NCBI RefSeq assembly: GCF_030295405.1
Contig: NZ_AP027080.1
Location: 1,426,001 to 1,490,000 of the forward strand
Reading direction: 5' to 3'
From: Mesoterricola silvestris
GTDB lineage: Bacteria; Acidobacteriota; Holophagae; Holophagales; Holophagaceae
DNA length: 64,000 nucleotides
The notes beneath the pieces are model-generated. The model was given only the letters and a program-made list of their open reading frames with translations, was not told the origin of the DNA and ran no database searches. Shown here in pieces: positions 35,764-47,100 of the stretch (positions are counted from its first letter, which is position 1; every line of letters starts with the position of its first letter). A program made the position numbers and the translations under genes.

Positions 35764-37371
35764 TCACATTCGAAGCACGCCCAGGCGCGTGTCGGCCATG
35801 GGGGCGCAGAGGGTCGTGGCCAGGGTGGCCGCGAGCCACGGCCTCGTATCCCGCATGTCCAGGACGCCGTCGTCCCAGAGGCGGGCCGAGGCGTAGGTGG
35901 GGTGCCCCTCCCGCTCGTACTTCTCGCGGATGGGCGCGGCGATGGCCTCGGCGTCGGCGTCGCCGAAGGGCCTGCCCTCGCGCTGGAGCTGGTCCCGCTT
36001 GACGGTGGTGAGCACCTGGGCGGCCTGCTCCCCGCCCATCACCGAGATGCGGGAGGTGGGCCAGGTCCCCAGGAAGCGGGGGCCGTAGGCGCGCCCGCAC
36101 ATGCCGTAGTTCCCCGCCCCGAAGCTGCCCCCGAGGATGAGGGTGATCTTGGGCACCTGGGCGGTGGCCACGGCGTGGACCATCTTGGCGCCGTCCTTGG
36201 CGATGCCGGCGCGCTCCACCTGGGCCCCCACCATGAAGCCCGTGATGTTCTGGAGGAACACCAGGGGGATCTTCTGGGAGGTGCACAGCTCGATGAAGTG
36301 GGCGGCCTTCAGGGCGCTTTCCCCGAAGAGCACGCCGTTGTTGGCCACCAGGCCGCAGGGCATGCCCTCCACGTGGGCGAAGCCCGTCACCAGCGTGGTG
36401 GCGTAGCGCTCCTTGAACTCGAAGAGCCGGCTCCCGTCAACCACCCGCGCGATCACCTCCCGGATGTCGCCGCGCCGGCGCAGGTCCCGGGGCCAGGCGC
36501 CCAGGATCTCCTCCGGGTCGTAGGCCGGGGGTTCGGGGGCGCGCAGGGTCACCGCCGCCCCGGGGGCGGGCCCCAGGTGGCCCACCAGCTCCCGCAGGAT
36601 CTGGATGGCCTGCTCGTCGTTCTCCGCGAAGTGGTCGGCCACCCCGGAGAGCTCCGTGTGCACCTTCGCGCCGCCCAGGAATTCCGCCGTCACGTCCTCG
36701 CCGGTGGCCGCCTTCACGAGGGGCGGGCCCCCCAGGAAGATGGTGCCGGTGCCGTTGACGATGATGGTCTGGTCGCTCATGGCGGGCACGTAGGCGCCCC
36801 CCGCGGTGCAGCTGCCCATGACCGCCGCGATCTGGGGGATGCCCGCCGCGGAAAGCACCGCCTGGTTGTAGAAGATCCGGCCGAAGTGGTCCCGGTCCGG
36901 GAAGACCTCGGCCTGCAGGGGCAGGAAGGCCCCGCCGCTGTCCACCAGGTAGAGGCAGGGCAGGCGGTTCTCCAGGGCGATCTCCTGGGCCCGCAGGTGC
37001 TTCTTCACGGTCAGCGGGTAGTAGGTGCCGCCCTTCACCGTGGCGTCGTTGGCGACGATCATGCAGGGGCGGCCCTGCACCATGCCCACGCCGGTCACCA
37101 GGCCCGCGGCGGGCACCGGGTCGTCGTAGACGCCCGTGGCCGCGAACAGGCCCACCTCCAGGAAGGGGGAGGCCGGGTCGCACAGCAGCGCGATGCGGTC
37201 CCGCACGAAGAGCTTGCCCTGGGCGGCGTGGCGGGCCCGGGCCCGGTCGTCCCCGCCCCGGCGCAGCAGCTCCTTCTCCTTCCCCAGCGCCTCGCACAGG
37301 GCCAGGTTGTGGGCGCGGTTCTGCCGGAAGGCGTCGGAGGAGGGCTTGAGGCGGCTGTGGATCAGCGTCAC
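35764..37371 (-). CDS. acyl-CoA carboxylase carboxyltransferase beta subunit (MCC/GCC type)
   Basis: 535 residues of the biotin-dependent carboxyltransferase fold. [20 protein letters not shown] opens the N-domain. [40 protein letters not shown] and [14 protein letters not shown] are characteristic of methylcrotonyl-CoA or geranyl-CoA carboxylase beta chains. [20 protein letters not shown] and [16 protein letters not shown] complete the C-domain. GTG 37371 follows the acyl-CoA dehydrogenase stop by two bases, with GGAG eight bases upstream. Transfers CO2 to the gamma carbon of a branched enoyl-CoA (substrate inferred). Confidence 0.92.
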   Translation of the reverse strand: MTLIHSRLKPSSDAFRQNRAHNLALCEALGKEKELLRRGGDDRARARHAAQGKLFVRDRIALLCDPASPFLEVGLFAATGVYDDPVPAAGLVTGVGMVQGRPCMIVANDATVKGGTYYPLTVKKHLRAQEIALENRLPCLYLVDSGGAFLPLQAEVFPDRDHFGRIFYNQAVLSAAGIPQIAAVMGSCTAGGAYVPAMSDQTIIVNGTGTIFLGGPPLVKAATGEDVTAEFLGGAKVHTELSGVADHFAENDEQAIQILRELVGHLGPAPGAAVTLRAPEPPAYDPEEILGAWPRDLRRRGDIREVIARVVDGSRLFEFKERYATTLVTGFAHVEGMPCGLVANNGVLFGESALKAAHFIELCTSQKIPLVFLQNITGFMVGAQVERAGIAKDGAKMVHAVATAQVPKITLILGGSFGAGNYGMCGRAYGPRFLGTWPTSRISVMGGEQAAQVLTTVKRDQLQREGRPFGDADAEAIAAPIREKYEREGHPTYASARLWDDGVLDMRDTRPWLAATLATTLCAPMADTRLGVLRM

Positions 37372-37373
37372 GC

Positions 37374-38564
37374 TCAGTACTCCTTGAGGAGGTGCCGGGC
37401 GATGACCATCCGCTGGATCTCGCTGGTGCCCTCCCCGATGGTGCAGAGCTTGACGTCCCGGTAGAACTTCTCCACCGGGTAGTCCTTGATGAAGCCGTAG
37501 CCGCCGTGGATCTGCACGGCCTCCTCGGCCACCCTGCAGGCGGTCTCCGAGGCGAAGAGCTTGGCCATGGCGGCGGCCTTGGCGTAGGGCTGGCCCTGGT
37601 CCTTGAGGGTCGCGGCCTTGTACACCAGCAGCCGGGAGGCCTCGATGCCCACCTGCATGTCGGCGAGCTTGAACTGGATGGCCTGGTGGTCGGCCAGGAA
37701 CTTGCCGAAGGCCCGGCGGATGGTGGCGTACCTCACCGAGGCCTCGAAGGCCCCCTGGGCCATGCCCAGGGCCAGGGCGGCGATGCCGATGCGGCCGCCG
37801 TCCAGGGTCTTCATGGCCTGCTTGAAGCCCACGCCCTCCTCCCCCAGGAGGTTGGCCGCGGGGACCCGCACGTCCTCCAGGATGAGTTCCGAGGTGTCGC
37901 TGGCGCGCATGCCCAGCTTGTTCTCCTGCTTGCCTGCCCTGAATCCCGGGGTGTCCTTCTCCACGATGAAGGCGCTGATGCCGTCGGCGCCGGACCCGCC
38001 CCGGGTGCGGGCCATGACCACGCAGACCCCGCCCACCGTGCCGTGGGTGGCGAAGTTCTTGGAGCCGTTCAGGACCCAGTGGTCGCCCACCCTGCGGGCC
38101 GTGGTGCGCAGGGCCCCCGCGTCGCTGCCGGCCTCGGCCTCCGTGAGGGCCCAGGCCCCCAGCATCTTCCCCGCCGCCAGCGGCTTGAGGTACCTCTCCA
38201 GCTGGTCCGGGTTCCCCTGGGTGTAGATGTGGTTCGAGCACAGGCTGTTGTGGGCCGCCACGCTGAGCCCCACGCTGCCGTCCACCCGGCTCAGCTCCTC
38301 CACCAGCACCGCGTACTCCAGGTAGCCCATGCCGGCCCCGTCGTACTCCTCCGGGAAGAACACCCCCAGCATGCCCATGTCCCCGAGCCGGGCCAGGACC
38401 TCCGCCGGAAAGATCCGCTCCTCGTCCCAGGTGAGGACGTGGGGCCGGATCTCGTTCTGGGCGAACCTGCGCACCTCCTCCCGGAGGGCCTCCACGTGCT
38501 CGGGCAGGGTGAAATCCACGGCATCCCTCGCTGGCAAACGTTCGGAATTGGGAAAACCGGGCAC
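37374..38564 (-). CDS. acyl-CoA dehydrogenase
   Basis: About 396 residues. FAD-dependent alpha,beta-dehydrogenation of an acyl-CoA. Motifs: [77 protein letters not shown] and [20 protein letters not shown]. The operon suggests isovaleryl-CoA dehydrogenase, but the catalytic Glu is in the usual short-chain position (IGEGTSE), whereas human isovaleryl-CoA dehydrogenase uses a Glu elsewhere and has Ala here. Start GTG 38564 has GGGAG five bases upstream; GTG 38579 is an alternative. First gene of the carboxylase operon. Confidence 0.9.
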   Translation of the reverse strand: MPGFPNSERLPARDAVDFTLPEHVEALREEVRRFAQNEIRPHVLTWDEERIFPAEVLARLGDMGMLGVFFPEEYDGAGMGYLEYAVLVEELSRVDGSVGLSVAAHNSLCSNHIYTQGNPDQLERYLKPLAAGKMLGAWALTEAEAGSDAGALRTTARRVGDHWVLNGSKNFATHGTVGGVCVVMARTRGGSGADGISAFIVEKDTPGFRAGKQENKLGMRASDTSELILEDVRVPAANLLGEEGVGFKQAMKTLDGGRIGIAALALGMAQGAFEASVRYATIRRAFGKFLADHQAIQFKLADMQVGIEASRLLVYKAATLKDQGQPYAKAAAMAKLFASETACRVAEEAVQIHGGYGFIKDYPVEKFYRDVKLCTIGEGTSEIQRMVIARHLLKEY

Positions 38565-38597
38565 ATCCGCTCCCGGCACCTGGGAAAAGGTACAGAC

Positions 38598-38625
38598 ACT
38601 ATACCGATTGCCCCGGAAGGTTCCA
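38598..38625 (-). promoter_or_regulatory. putative promoter of the acyl-CoA carboxylase operon
   Basis: On the minus strand TGGAAC (38625-38620) and TATAGT (38603-38598) are separated by 16 bases, about 35 bases before the GTG start. The -10 is good, the -35 weak. Confidence 0.45.
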
Positions 38626-38678
38626 GCCCAGATTGCAATCCCGTCTCAAATACCGCCTATGGCCCGGCCACGTATTCC

Positions 38679-39078
38679 CACGTGTCCCGGACTTCCGCCC
38701 CGGTTCGTTGCCGCGGGCGGGGCCCGCGGCAACGGAAAGCTCTCGCCTCAGCCATGGGCCGGTGTTGTCACCCATTGGCCCCGACCCACCTTGGGGGCTC
38801 TCTCCGCGTGTTTCCCCGGGCAAGTTGATTCGCGCCAAGGCTGATCGGTTCCGATCGACTCACAAATCAACGTCGGCGCGACCCGTTTCCCACCCCGGAA
38901 CACTCGAAGCGTGTCCAAGGCCCATAGGCCCTCCCGGAGAGCCTCCCCCTCCCGCCCGCTCCACCCCGCAATCGAAGCCGGAGCGTGCCAACACCCCCGC
39001 GAAACCCCAAGGCGAGCGCTTTCCGTTGACGCAGCTTGCCTGCGTCAACGAACCCGGCGCGACGGTCCGGAACCCGCC
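38679..39078. repeat. family B inverted-repeat element, copy B1 (about 400 bp)
   Basis: The left end CACGTGTCCCGGACTTCCGC continues with CCCGGTTCGTTG and a hairpin (GTTGCCGCGGGC/GCCCGCGGCAAC). The right end, read on the other strand, shows GTTCCGGACCGTCGCGCCGG, GTTCGTTG and a hairpin (TTGACGCAG/CTGCGTCAA), followed in both arms by GGAAAGC. The left 150 bases also match copy B2 directly. It fills the gap between citrate synthase and the acyl-CoA dehydrogenase operon, beginning six bases after the gltA stop. No transposase or credible gene is inside. Confidence 0.75.
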
Positions 39079-39083
39079 CCTTC

Positions 39084-40370
<1,287 letters not shown>

Positions 40371-40456
40371 GAATTCCTCGCAGGTGGCTGTAGTGGAGCA
40401 TTTTATACGGGAGTCTCGGCTTGCACGCTCCCGAATATTGGCCGGCCGGGATACGC

Positions 40457-40480
40457 AAAAGCCCCGCGAGGGCACGGGGC
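40457..40480 (-). terminator. GC hairpin plus T-run in the citrate synthase leader
   Basis: On the minus strand GCCCCG and CGGGGC form a six-pair stem around an eight-base loop, followed by TTTT. It lies 87 bases before the gltA start and downstream of nothing but the divergent msr promoter region. It could be an attenuator or the end of a short leader RNA. Stem length is modest. Confidence 0.4.
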
Positions 40481-40599
40481 CGGGTCGACTTCCTTCAACC
40501 GTAACTGAATTTGCGCCTCTCTCGCAAGAAATGCGCGCGGATTTTGAGATTACGTCACAATGGGAAGCTGGCGGGCACCCCACTTAGGAGGAGCTGACC

Positions 40600-41649
40600 A
40601 TGGGAACCAGGAACGCGGTGCTGCTGGGGGTCGTCCTGCTGGGCCTGGGCGCCCTGGGGGCCGTGGGCCTCGGCGGGAAGAACAAGGGAATGGAGGCAAG
40701 GGTGGAGCAGGGCGGGAAGAAGACGAAGGAAGAGCTGAAAAAGGTGCTGACGCCGGAGCAGTACCGGGTCACCCAGGAGGCCGGGACGGAGGCCCCCTTC
40801 ACGGGGGAGTACTGGAACTCCAAGGGCGACGGCATTTACGTTGACGTGGTCTCGGGGAAGGCCCTCTTCTCCTCCAAGGACAAGTTCGATTCCGGCTGCG
40901 GGTGGCCCAGTTTCACCAAGCCCCTGGAGCCCGGGGAGGTGGTGGAGCGCAGGGACGTCAGCCACGGCATGGTGCGCACCGAGGTGCGGTCCCGGGACGC
41001 GGACTCCCACCTGGGCCACGTCTTCGACGACGGGCCCGCGCCCACGGGCCAGCGGTACTGCATCAACAGCGCCTCCCTGCGCTTCGTCCCCGTGGCGGAC
41101 CTGGAGGCCCGGGGCTACGGCCAGTACCTGGCCCTTTTCGGACTGGCCCCCTCCCGCAAGGAGGTGGCCACCCTGGCCGGGGGCTGCTTCTGGGGCATGG
41201 AGGACCTGGTGCGGGAGCGCCCCGGGGTGATCAAGACCCGCGTGGGCTACACCGGCGGCACCACCCAGCACCCCGTGTACGAGGACGTCCACACCGGCAC
41301 CACCGGCCACGCCGAGGCCATCGAGGTGACCTTCGATCCGGCCCGCACCAGCTACGAGGCCCTCCTCAAGTTCTTCTTCACCATCCACGACCCCACGACC
41401 CCCAACCGCCAGGGCAACGACATCGGCACCCAGTACCGTTCGGCCATCTTCTACCACGACGAGGCCCAGAGGAAGACCGCCGAGAAGGTGAAGGCCGAGG
41501 TGGAGGCCTCCGGGAAATGGAAGCGCCCCCTGACGACGGAGATCGCCGCGGCCGGGACCTTCTGGCCCGCGGAGGAGTACCACCAGGACTACCTGAAGAA
41601 GCATCCGGGGGGGTACACCTGCCACTACATCAGGCCGTTCACGTTCTAG
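40600..41649 (+). CDS. msrAB: secreted peptide-methionine sulfoxide reductase MsrB-MsrA fusion
   Basis: 349 residues. An N-terminal hydrophobic segment ([20 protein letters not shown]) is a signal peptide or membrane anchor. The MsrB domain (about 45-170) has the catalytic Cys in [12 protein letters not shown] and [10 protein letters not shown]; the usual pair of zinc CxxC motifs is absent. The MsrA domain (about 190-349) has the active-site [24 protein letters not shown] and [13 protein letters not shown]. Reduces both stereoisomers of methionine sulfoxide in exported proteins. AGGAGGAG lies upstream of ATG 40600. The electron donor is not encoded nearby. Confidence 0.94.
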   Translation: MGTRNAVLLGVVLLGLGALGAVGLGGKNKGMEARVEQGGKKTKEELKKVLTPEQYRVTQEAGTEAPFTGEYWNSKGDGIYVDVVSGKALFSSKDKFDSGCGWPSFTKPLEPGEVVERRDVSHGMVRTEVRSRDADSHLGHVFDDGPAPTGQRYCINSASLRFVPVADLEARGYGQYLALFGLAPSRKEVATLAGGCFWGMEDLVRERPGVIKTRVGYTGGTTQHPVYEDVHTGTTGHAEAIEVTFDPARTSYEALLKFFFTIHDPTTPNRQGNDIGTQYRSAIFYHDEAQRKTAEKVKAEVEASGKWKRPLTTEIAAAGTFWPAEEYHQDYLKKHPGGYTCHYIRPFTF

Positions 41650-41839
41650 GTTCCCGGGAGGCGTCGGAAGTCGGTGCGAAAAAACGGTTCTAAGAAGTAG
41701 TAACAAAATCTGCCGCCGCCCATGCCGAAACCGGGCCGATATCCATCTCGTCTTTCTCAAGGTTGCCGCGAGCCTGATCTGCTTCTCTGCATTGAGTTGG
41801 TAAAGCGCTACCCACAAGGGGCATCGAACTCGATCCATG

Positions 41840-41978
41840 TTCATCCCAGACATCACTGTTCATCCCTGTTACGCAGGGCCAGCGAAGGCTTGGGTCGGCG
41901 CGCGCATTACCCAAATTCGCCGACCCAAGCCTTCGCTGGCCCTGCGTAACAAGGATGAACAGTGATGTCTGGGATGAA
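41840..41978. repeat. family A palindromic repeat, copy A3 (139 bp, near-perfect hairpin)
   Basis: Arms of about 62 bases are reverse complements with only one or two mismatches. The left arm reads TTCATCCCAGACATCACTG then TTCATCCCTGTTACGCAGGG and CCAGCGAAGGCTTGGGTCGG; the right arm mirrors it and ends GTCTGGGATGAA. Most symmetric copy, and the only one not between convergent genes (it lies between msrAB and the RHS gene). Confidence 0.9.
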
Positions 41979-42429
41979 GGAGATGAGGCCTACCGATCCC
42001 CGGCGAAGATCGGTGGTTTTGGTACCACTTCTAACTCCCTCCAGGCTCCGACACTCCTGGGTTCCGGCCCGGATGCCCTGCTGGCGCGTGGGAGAATCCC
42101 GCCGCATGGCAAATCCGGGATCCGTGGAGCCCGGTGCGGTGGCCCCGCATGCCGTGATCTCTGGAGGCTTGGGTGGGTGAGCTTCCAGGACGGTTCCGCC
42201 CGGGTGGAGGGACGGCAGCGGGAGCAAAAAGAAAAGTTGACCATTCCTGTCGGTTTACCCGTTCATCCCCCGATTTGACCCGTTCAGGGGAAATTCCAGA
42301 GCTTTTTGGGAACGCTGGGGAGAATGAACGCGCTCAATTCGCACGCGCCCGACCCTCATTTCAGGCTGATCCCCCTGGGGTGCAACCCGGGTGTCGCATC
42401 CCAGATGAATCCAACCAAGGAGGAGCAGG
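41979..42429. other. non-coding leader upstream of the RHS gene
   Basis: No credible gene in these 451 bases. Near 42236-42290 there are two TTGACC-like hexamers (AAGTTGACC and GATTTGACCCGTTCA) embedded in a partial direct repeat CCCGTTCA, which may belong to the promoter or an operator of the RHS gene. A strong AAGGAGGAGC ribosome-binding site precedes ATG 42430. The 190 bases before repeat A3 (41650-41839) show nothing recognisable. Confidence 0.4.
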
Positions 42430-44124
42430 ATGGTCACGACGAAACTGAAGCTGGTTTTCCTGGCCATGTTGCCAATCGTCCTCGCCGGTCAGACCTCGCA
42501 GTACCGCATCCTCTATCCCCCTCACGCGACCCTCGCGGGTGCGAGCGCCTCCGGACCGGTGGAGGGAGGGGCTCAGGGCTCCTCGAATCTGTTCCCGGTG
42601 GTGACGGGAAACGGGTGGTCCGTGGATATGGGCAAGGGGGCCCTGTCCATCGTGGTTCCGGTGGGCACGGTTCCCGGTGAACTGCCCATTCCGCTGACGT
42701 TCCGGTTCAACGCATCCCAGGCCTTCCCAGTCGTTAAAGCCTCGATTTATGTGGCGGGAGGCGCAGGTGCGGCCGTTAAGACAGCAGGCATGTCCCCCAT
42801 GATCGGAACAGGGGGGCGATATGCCTCCGGATTCGCCAGGTACAATCGGCCCATATTCGGAACGGTGGATTTCGGTTTCATTTCTTCCGGAGACGGCCAA
42901 TCCGTTCCGGGCACGGATGATGACCTGGCCGGCAAGTTCGATAGCTTCACCCCGAACAGCTACTACGTCCTCGAGGACGGCACCGTTCATTCCCAACTGG
43001 ATTTCTCGACCATGGGGGGAACCTTCAGCCTTCCTCCGCGCTTCGGGTTTTCGGCCAAGGCCGCCAGCGCGGTTTCCATCAATTCCGTCGGTACGCTCGT
43101 CACCTATCCGGCCGTCGCATCCGATCTGGGGTCCTGGGCAACCCAGGCTGCGGGGTTGGCGCCCGTGGGTTTCACGGCGGGTGCCCACACCGGGTACAAG
43201 GTGGTCATGGATCGGGACAGGGCCCGGGTCTATGCCTACGCCCAGGAACTGTACGCCTGGGTTCCCATCCTGTGGGTGGACAGGTTCGGCCATTGGGTGG
43301 GATTCCAGTGGAAGAACACCACCAGCGGACTCCCCAGCGGCATCGCCTCGGTGCGCTCCGTCAAGGTCCTGAACCACCGGAACAAAGGGGTCCAGGTGCA
43401 GTGGGCGGAACCCACGGCGGGGAGTTCAGCGCCCCTGGGAATCTACCTGCGGGCCGATTTCATCAATATCCAGGCTCCCACGCTCCAGGCCACGGGGTAT
43501 CCGGATCTGGCGGGAACCATGGCGCGGACGATACTCCCTCTCGCCGCGGGTCCCGACCTTCGCCCCACGACGCTCCAGATCGGCAATCCGCTGATGGGTG
43601 CGCCCAATTGGCTCCAGTTGCCGGTTCCGTCCCCCGTGGGCTCAGGCGCCTGGCCCTCCCAAGACCTGTCCTGGGCATTCAACTACGTCACTCCCTCTCT
43701 GGATGAACTGGCCAGTTTCACGGATTCGAGGGGCCTGACCACCGTCCTGGGCTGGCAGACCACCACGCTCCTTGACCCCACCGCGGCCGCCACGGGCGCT
43801 TCGCAGATGGTCGACATCTACAGGAGCGTTCACACCGCGGTCTCGACCGATTCGGGCATGACCTTGTCGCGTACCTGGACGTGGAACCTTCCCGCGGCAC
43901 CGTCCGCGACCGTGTGGCAAAACGCGTATTCGCAAGCCTGGTCCGGAACCCAAAGCTGGAATGACGCGGCCATCCAGGCAGGTCACCGCGGACGGAGCCC
44001 TGACCTCGACCCAAAGCTACAGCCTGGGGTCCCCCGTCGGTTTGGATGGAACCATTTCCGCCAAGGAATCCTGGAAAACGACCACCACGAACATGCCGGA
44101 TCGAATTCAGACCCGGGTCATTGA
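42430..44124 (+). CDS. RHS-family secreted protein, N-terminal part (frameshifted)
   Basis: The reading frame begins with a signal peptide (KLKLVFLAMLPIVLAGQ). It continues as a beta-rich region of the kind found before RHS repeats (DMGKGALSIVVPVGTVPGEL, YYVLEDGTVHSQLDFSTMGG, LDELASFTDSRGLTTVLGW). After SGTQSWNDAAIQ (about 43975) the frame turns into Arg/Pro/His-rich non-homologous sequence and stops at 44124. The RHS sequence resumes one base over in the frame of the next entry. The true product is therefore probably one protein of about 1,640 residues spanning 42430-47362, broken or shifted by one base near 43974. The Sec-type signal suggests export through the inner membrane. Confidence 0.8.
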   Translation: MVTTKLKLVFLAMLPIVLAGQTSQYRILYPPHATLAGASASGPVEGGAQGSSNLFPVVTGNGWSVDMGKGALSIVVPVGTVPGELPIPLTFRFNASQAFPVVKASIYVAGGAGAAVKTAGMSPMIGTGGRYASGFARYNRPIFGTVDFGFISSGDGQSVPGTDDDLAGKFDSFTPNSYYVLEDGTVHSQLDFSTMGGTFSLPPRFGFSAKAASAVSINSVGTLVTYPAVASDLGSWATQAAGLAPVGFTAGAHTGYKVVMDRDRARVYAYAQELYAWVPILWVDRFGHWVGFQWKNTTSGLPSGIASVRSVKVLNHRNKGVQVQWAEPTAGSSAPLGIYLRADFINIQAPTLQATGYPDLAGTMARTILPLAAGPDLRPTTLQIGNPLMGAPNWLQLPVPSPVGSGAWPSQDLSWAFNYVTPSLDELASFTDSRGLTTVLGWQTTTLLDPTAAATGASQMVDIYRSVHTAVSTDSGMTLSRTWTWNLPAAPSATVWQNAYSQAWSGTQSWNDAAIQAGHRGRSPDLDPKLQPGVPRRFGWNHFRQGILENDHHEHAGSNSDPGH

Positions 44125-47100
44125 TGCGGCCTACGGAACCCCGATCTCTGAGACCCTCGCATCAGGGTCGTATTTTATGACACGCTACTACACCTACGAC
44201 CGCCACCCGGAGTTCCTGGATCCCGCGAGGACCACCAGCGTAAGGGACGTGCGATCGGATCCTTCGGGGCCTCAGGCGAATCCGCCCACCCAGTCGACTA
44301 CCTTCGACGCAACCACGTTCCTTCCCCTGGGAACCTACCTGGACGGCGGGTCCTCCGTGGGCCAGATCGGCAGGGCCTTCACCTATGCTTCCAGTGGGAA
44401 CCTATCGGGACACCTGCAAACGGTGACCAATTACGCCACGGGCGCGGTCTTCAGCGCCGCGGGCGTGGCCACGCAGACCTGTGCGCTGGACCCGGCCACG
44501 GCCCTGCCGTCGTCCCTGAGCGTCACCTACGATGGACCCGCGGGGTACACCAACGCCTTTTCGAACGGGTGGACAGCCTACGATACGGCCGACCGTCCAA
44601 CAACCAGCACCGATGGCCTTGGCGTGGTCACCCAGACCACCTACGATGGGAGAGGACGCGTAACGACCCTTCAAAGGGGAGGCCAGAGCGACGTCACCTT
44701 CACCTATCCCTCGGAAACCACCTGGACAAGCACGCAGAACCTCCGCAATACGGTCGTGAACCTGGATGCGTTCGGCCGGGTGAAGACCCGCTTGCGCGGC
44801 GTAGATGGGGTGACCGAAATCTGCACCTATGATGGGAACGGGAACCCGGCCTCCCTCCAGGAACGTTCGTCCGCGGGAAATAGCCGGGTTCAGGCCCGGA
44901 CCTTTGATGGCCTGGGCAGGCTCAAGACCCACACACCGCTTCGGGGCCCCATGGTCACGTACAGCTATTCCACCGATTCAAGTGGGGGGCAGGTGACGTC
45001 CATTGCCTATTCCGGGCAGAGCTTCACCACCAGCACCACCCAGGATTGCTGGGGACAGACGGTCGCCTCCACGGATCCCTATGCCACGGTCACAACCACA
45101 CGGTATGACGCCATGGGCCATGTCGTCTCCCTCACGACGACGCCCGCCGGGTTGGTGGGGCAGACCCGGACCTTCACGTACAATGCCGCAGGGCTCCTGG
45201 TGAACCGGACCAGCCCTGAAACCGGAACGACGACCTTCGGCCCCACCTTCAATCAATTGGGCCTTCCCCTCACGGTCACGGAGGGCACGGGACGTGCACG
45301 CACTATCAGTTACGATGGGTTGGGACGGATACGAACCGTGGTGAATGGGACGGACCAGGCCATAACCCATTTCAATGGGCTGAGAATCTCCACCTGCAGC
45401 ACGACCAGTGCTGGCCAGGCGTCCTCGATCCAGTACACCCTGGACGACTACGGGCGCCTCCAGGCCGAGCAGGTGCTCCCCCCGGGCGCAACGACCCCCT
45501 GGAACCAGTCCTATACCTACGATTCGGCGGGTCGAATGCGTTCCGTGACCTACCCGGACGGGAGGATCGTCGGGTACGTCTTCGATGACACCGGCAATTT
45601 TGGGCGGACGACCTCCGTTACCGTCAATGGCGCGACCTTCGCCAATGTGACGTACGATGAATTCGGATGGGGCAATCGAAGGACCTTGACCTTTGTTTCC
45701 ACCGGGTCATCGAATACATGGGAATATACCTCCGACGGAACCCAGCTTTCCAGCCAGACCGTGAACCCGGTTGGTTCCAGCGCCATCGTGCGGAACTACG
45801 CCTACGATGCGCTCAACCATCTGAATCAGGCCGGGGAATGGGCTTCCCTGAGCCATGATTTCCTCGGGCGCCTGACGTCGGCTTCGGGCGATGGGGTAAG
45901 CGCAACGTTCAGCCATGACGGATACGGCAACAATACCTATTCGCAGGCGGGATCCGCCGCAGGCTTCAACAACTTTGCATACCTGCCCCTGCCTTCCAAC
46001 CGGGCGACGGCCTCGGACACGAGCGGCGCCGCGACCGGCTGGTCCTACAACGCCAACGGCGAGGCGCTCACCGCCGGGACCGCCCTGGGGAGCGTGTATC
46101 CCCAGTTGGGTCTCGCCTGGGATGGCCTTGACCGCCTGAGCAGCAGCAGTCTGCCCGGCTTCACGGAATCCTATGGCTACCTTCCGAACGGCCTGCGCGT
46201 GCAACGCCTGAACAGCGCCGATCCGTCCCAGAACCGGCGCTACGCCTACGCTTTCACGGGGAACCTCCTGGCGGAGTATACGGGGTCGGGCAACACCTGG
46301 TCGTGGCTCGGGGATATCGTCTACCTGGGCTCCCAGGCGATCGCCGAATTCTCGAATGCGGGCACCTTGGAGTTGCACGCCGACCACCTGGGAACGCCCA
46401 AGGTTCTCACAAGCGGACAAACCGGCGCCCTCCTTGGGATCCAGGCCTTCGGCCCGTTCGGCGAGCCGAGGGGCTCCTACCTGACCCTGACGGGCTATAC
46501 CGGACACCAGCAGGCTGACTCGACGGGGCTCATATACATGCGCGGGCGGTTCTACAGCCCGGCGTGGCACCGGTTCCTGAACAGCGACCAGGGGGCGGAC
46601 CCGAATCAGCCTAATCAGTATGCATACTGCGGTGGCAGCCCTTTTATGCTGACTGACCCCTCAGGATTGGATTCCAGTGGGTATTGGGTCTACCTCATTA
46701 CGTGTAACGGCGCTGGTATCTATGTTTCCACTAGTAAAGAGGATGCAGAAAGTGCTCTGATTAATTATCAGGCGCACGGTACCGAGAAATATGGCTCCGA
46801 TGCCCAATTCCAAATGACTGGAACATATTATTCAATGGACAGCAAGTCGACTACCCCTTCTTTCCAAACTGATTCTGGCAGATGGGTGACATTAACTAGC
46901 AGTGGTGAATGGATTTATGGCATTGCCCCTATCACAGAAGCCGGGGATAGTAGATCGTCGCAAACAGATGTTCAATTCGATAAGCCGAAAATTTGGTTTG
47001 GAGATATCAGGTACCCTGAAAGACCTACGATTGGGGATTATGCATTCAAGACTCTGGGGCTCGGACCAGCTTCGGTTACCTTATACACAGATAAGTTTGG

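Noticed and set aside
37374-38564. Firm naming of the dehydrogenase as isovaleryl-CoA dehydrogenase (LiuA).
   Set aside because: The catalytic Glu position is that of short-chain acyl-CoA dehydrogenases, so only the general family is claimed.
43955-43990. Programmed ribosomal frameshifting in the RHS gene.
   Set aside because: No slippery heptamer or evident downstream structure at the frame switch; a simple one-base insertion or sequence error is more economical.
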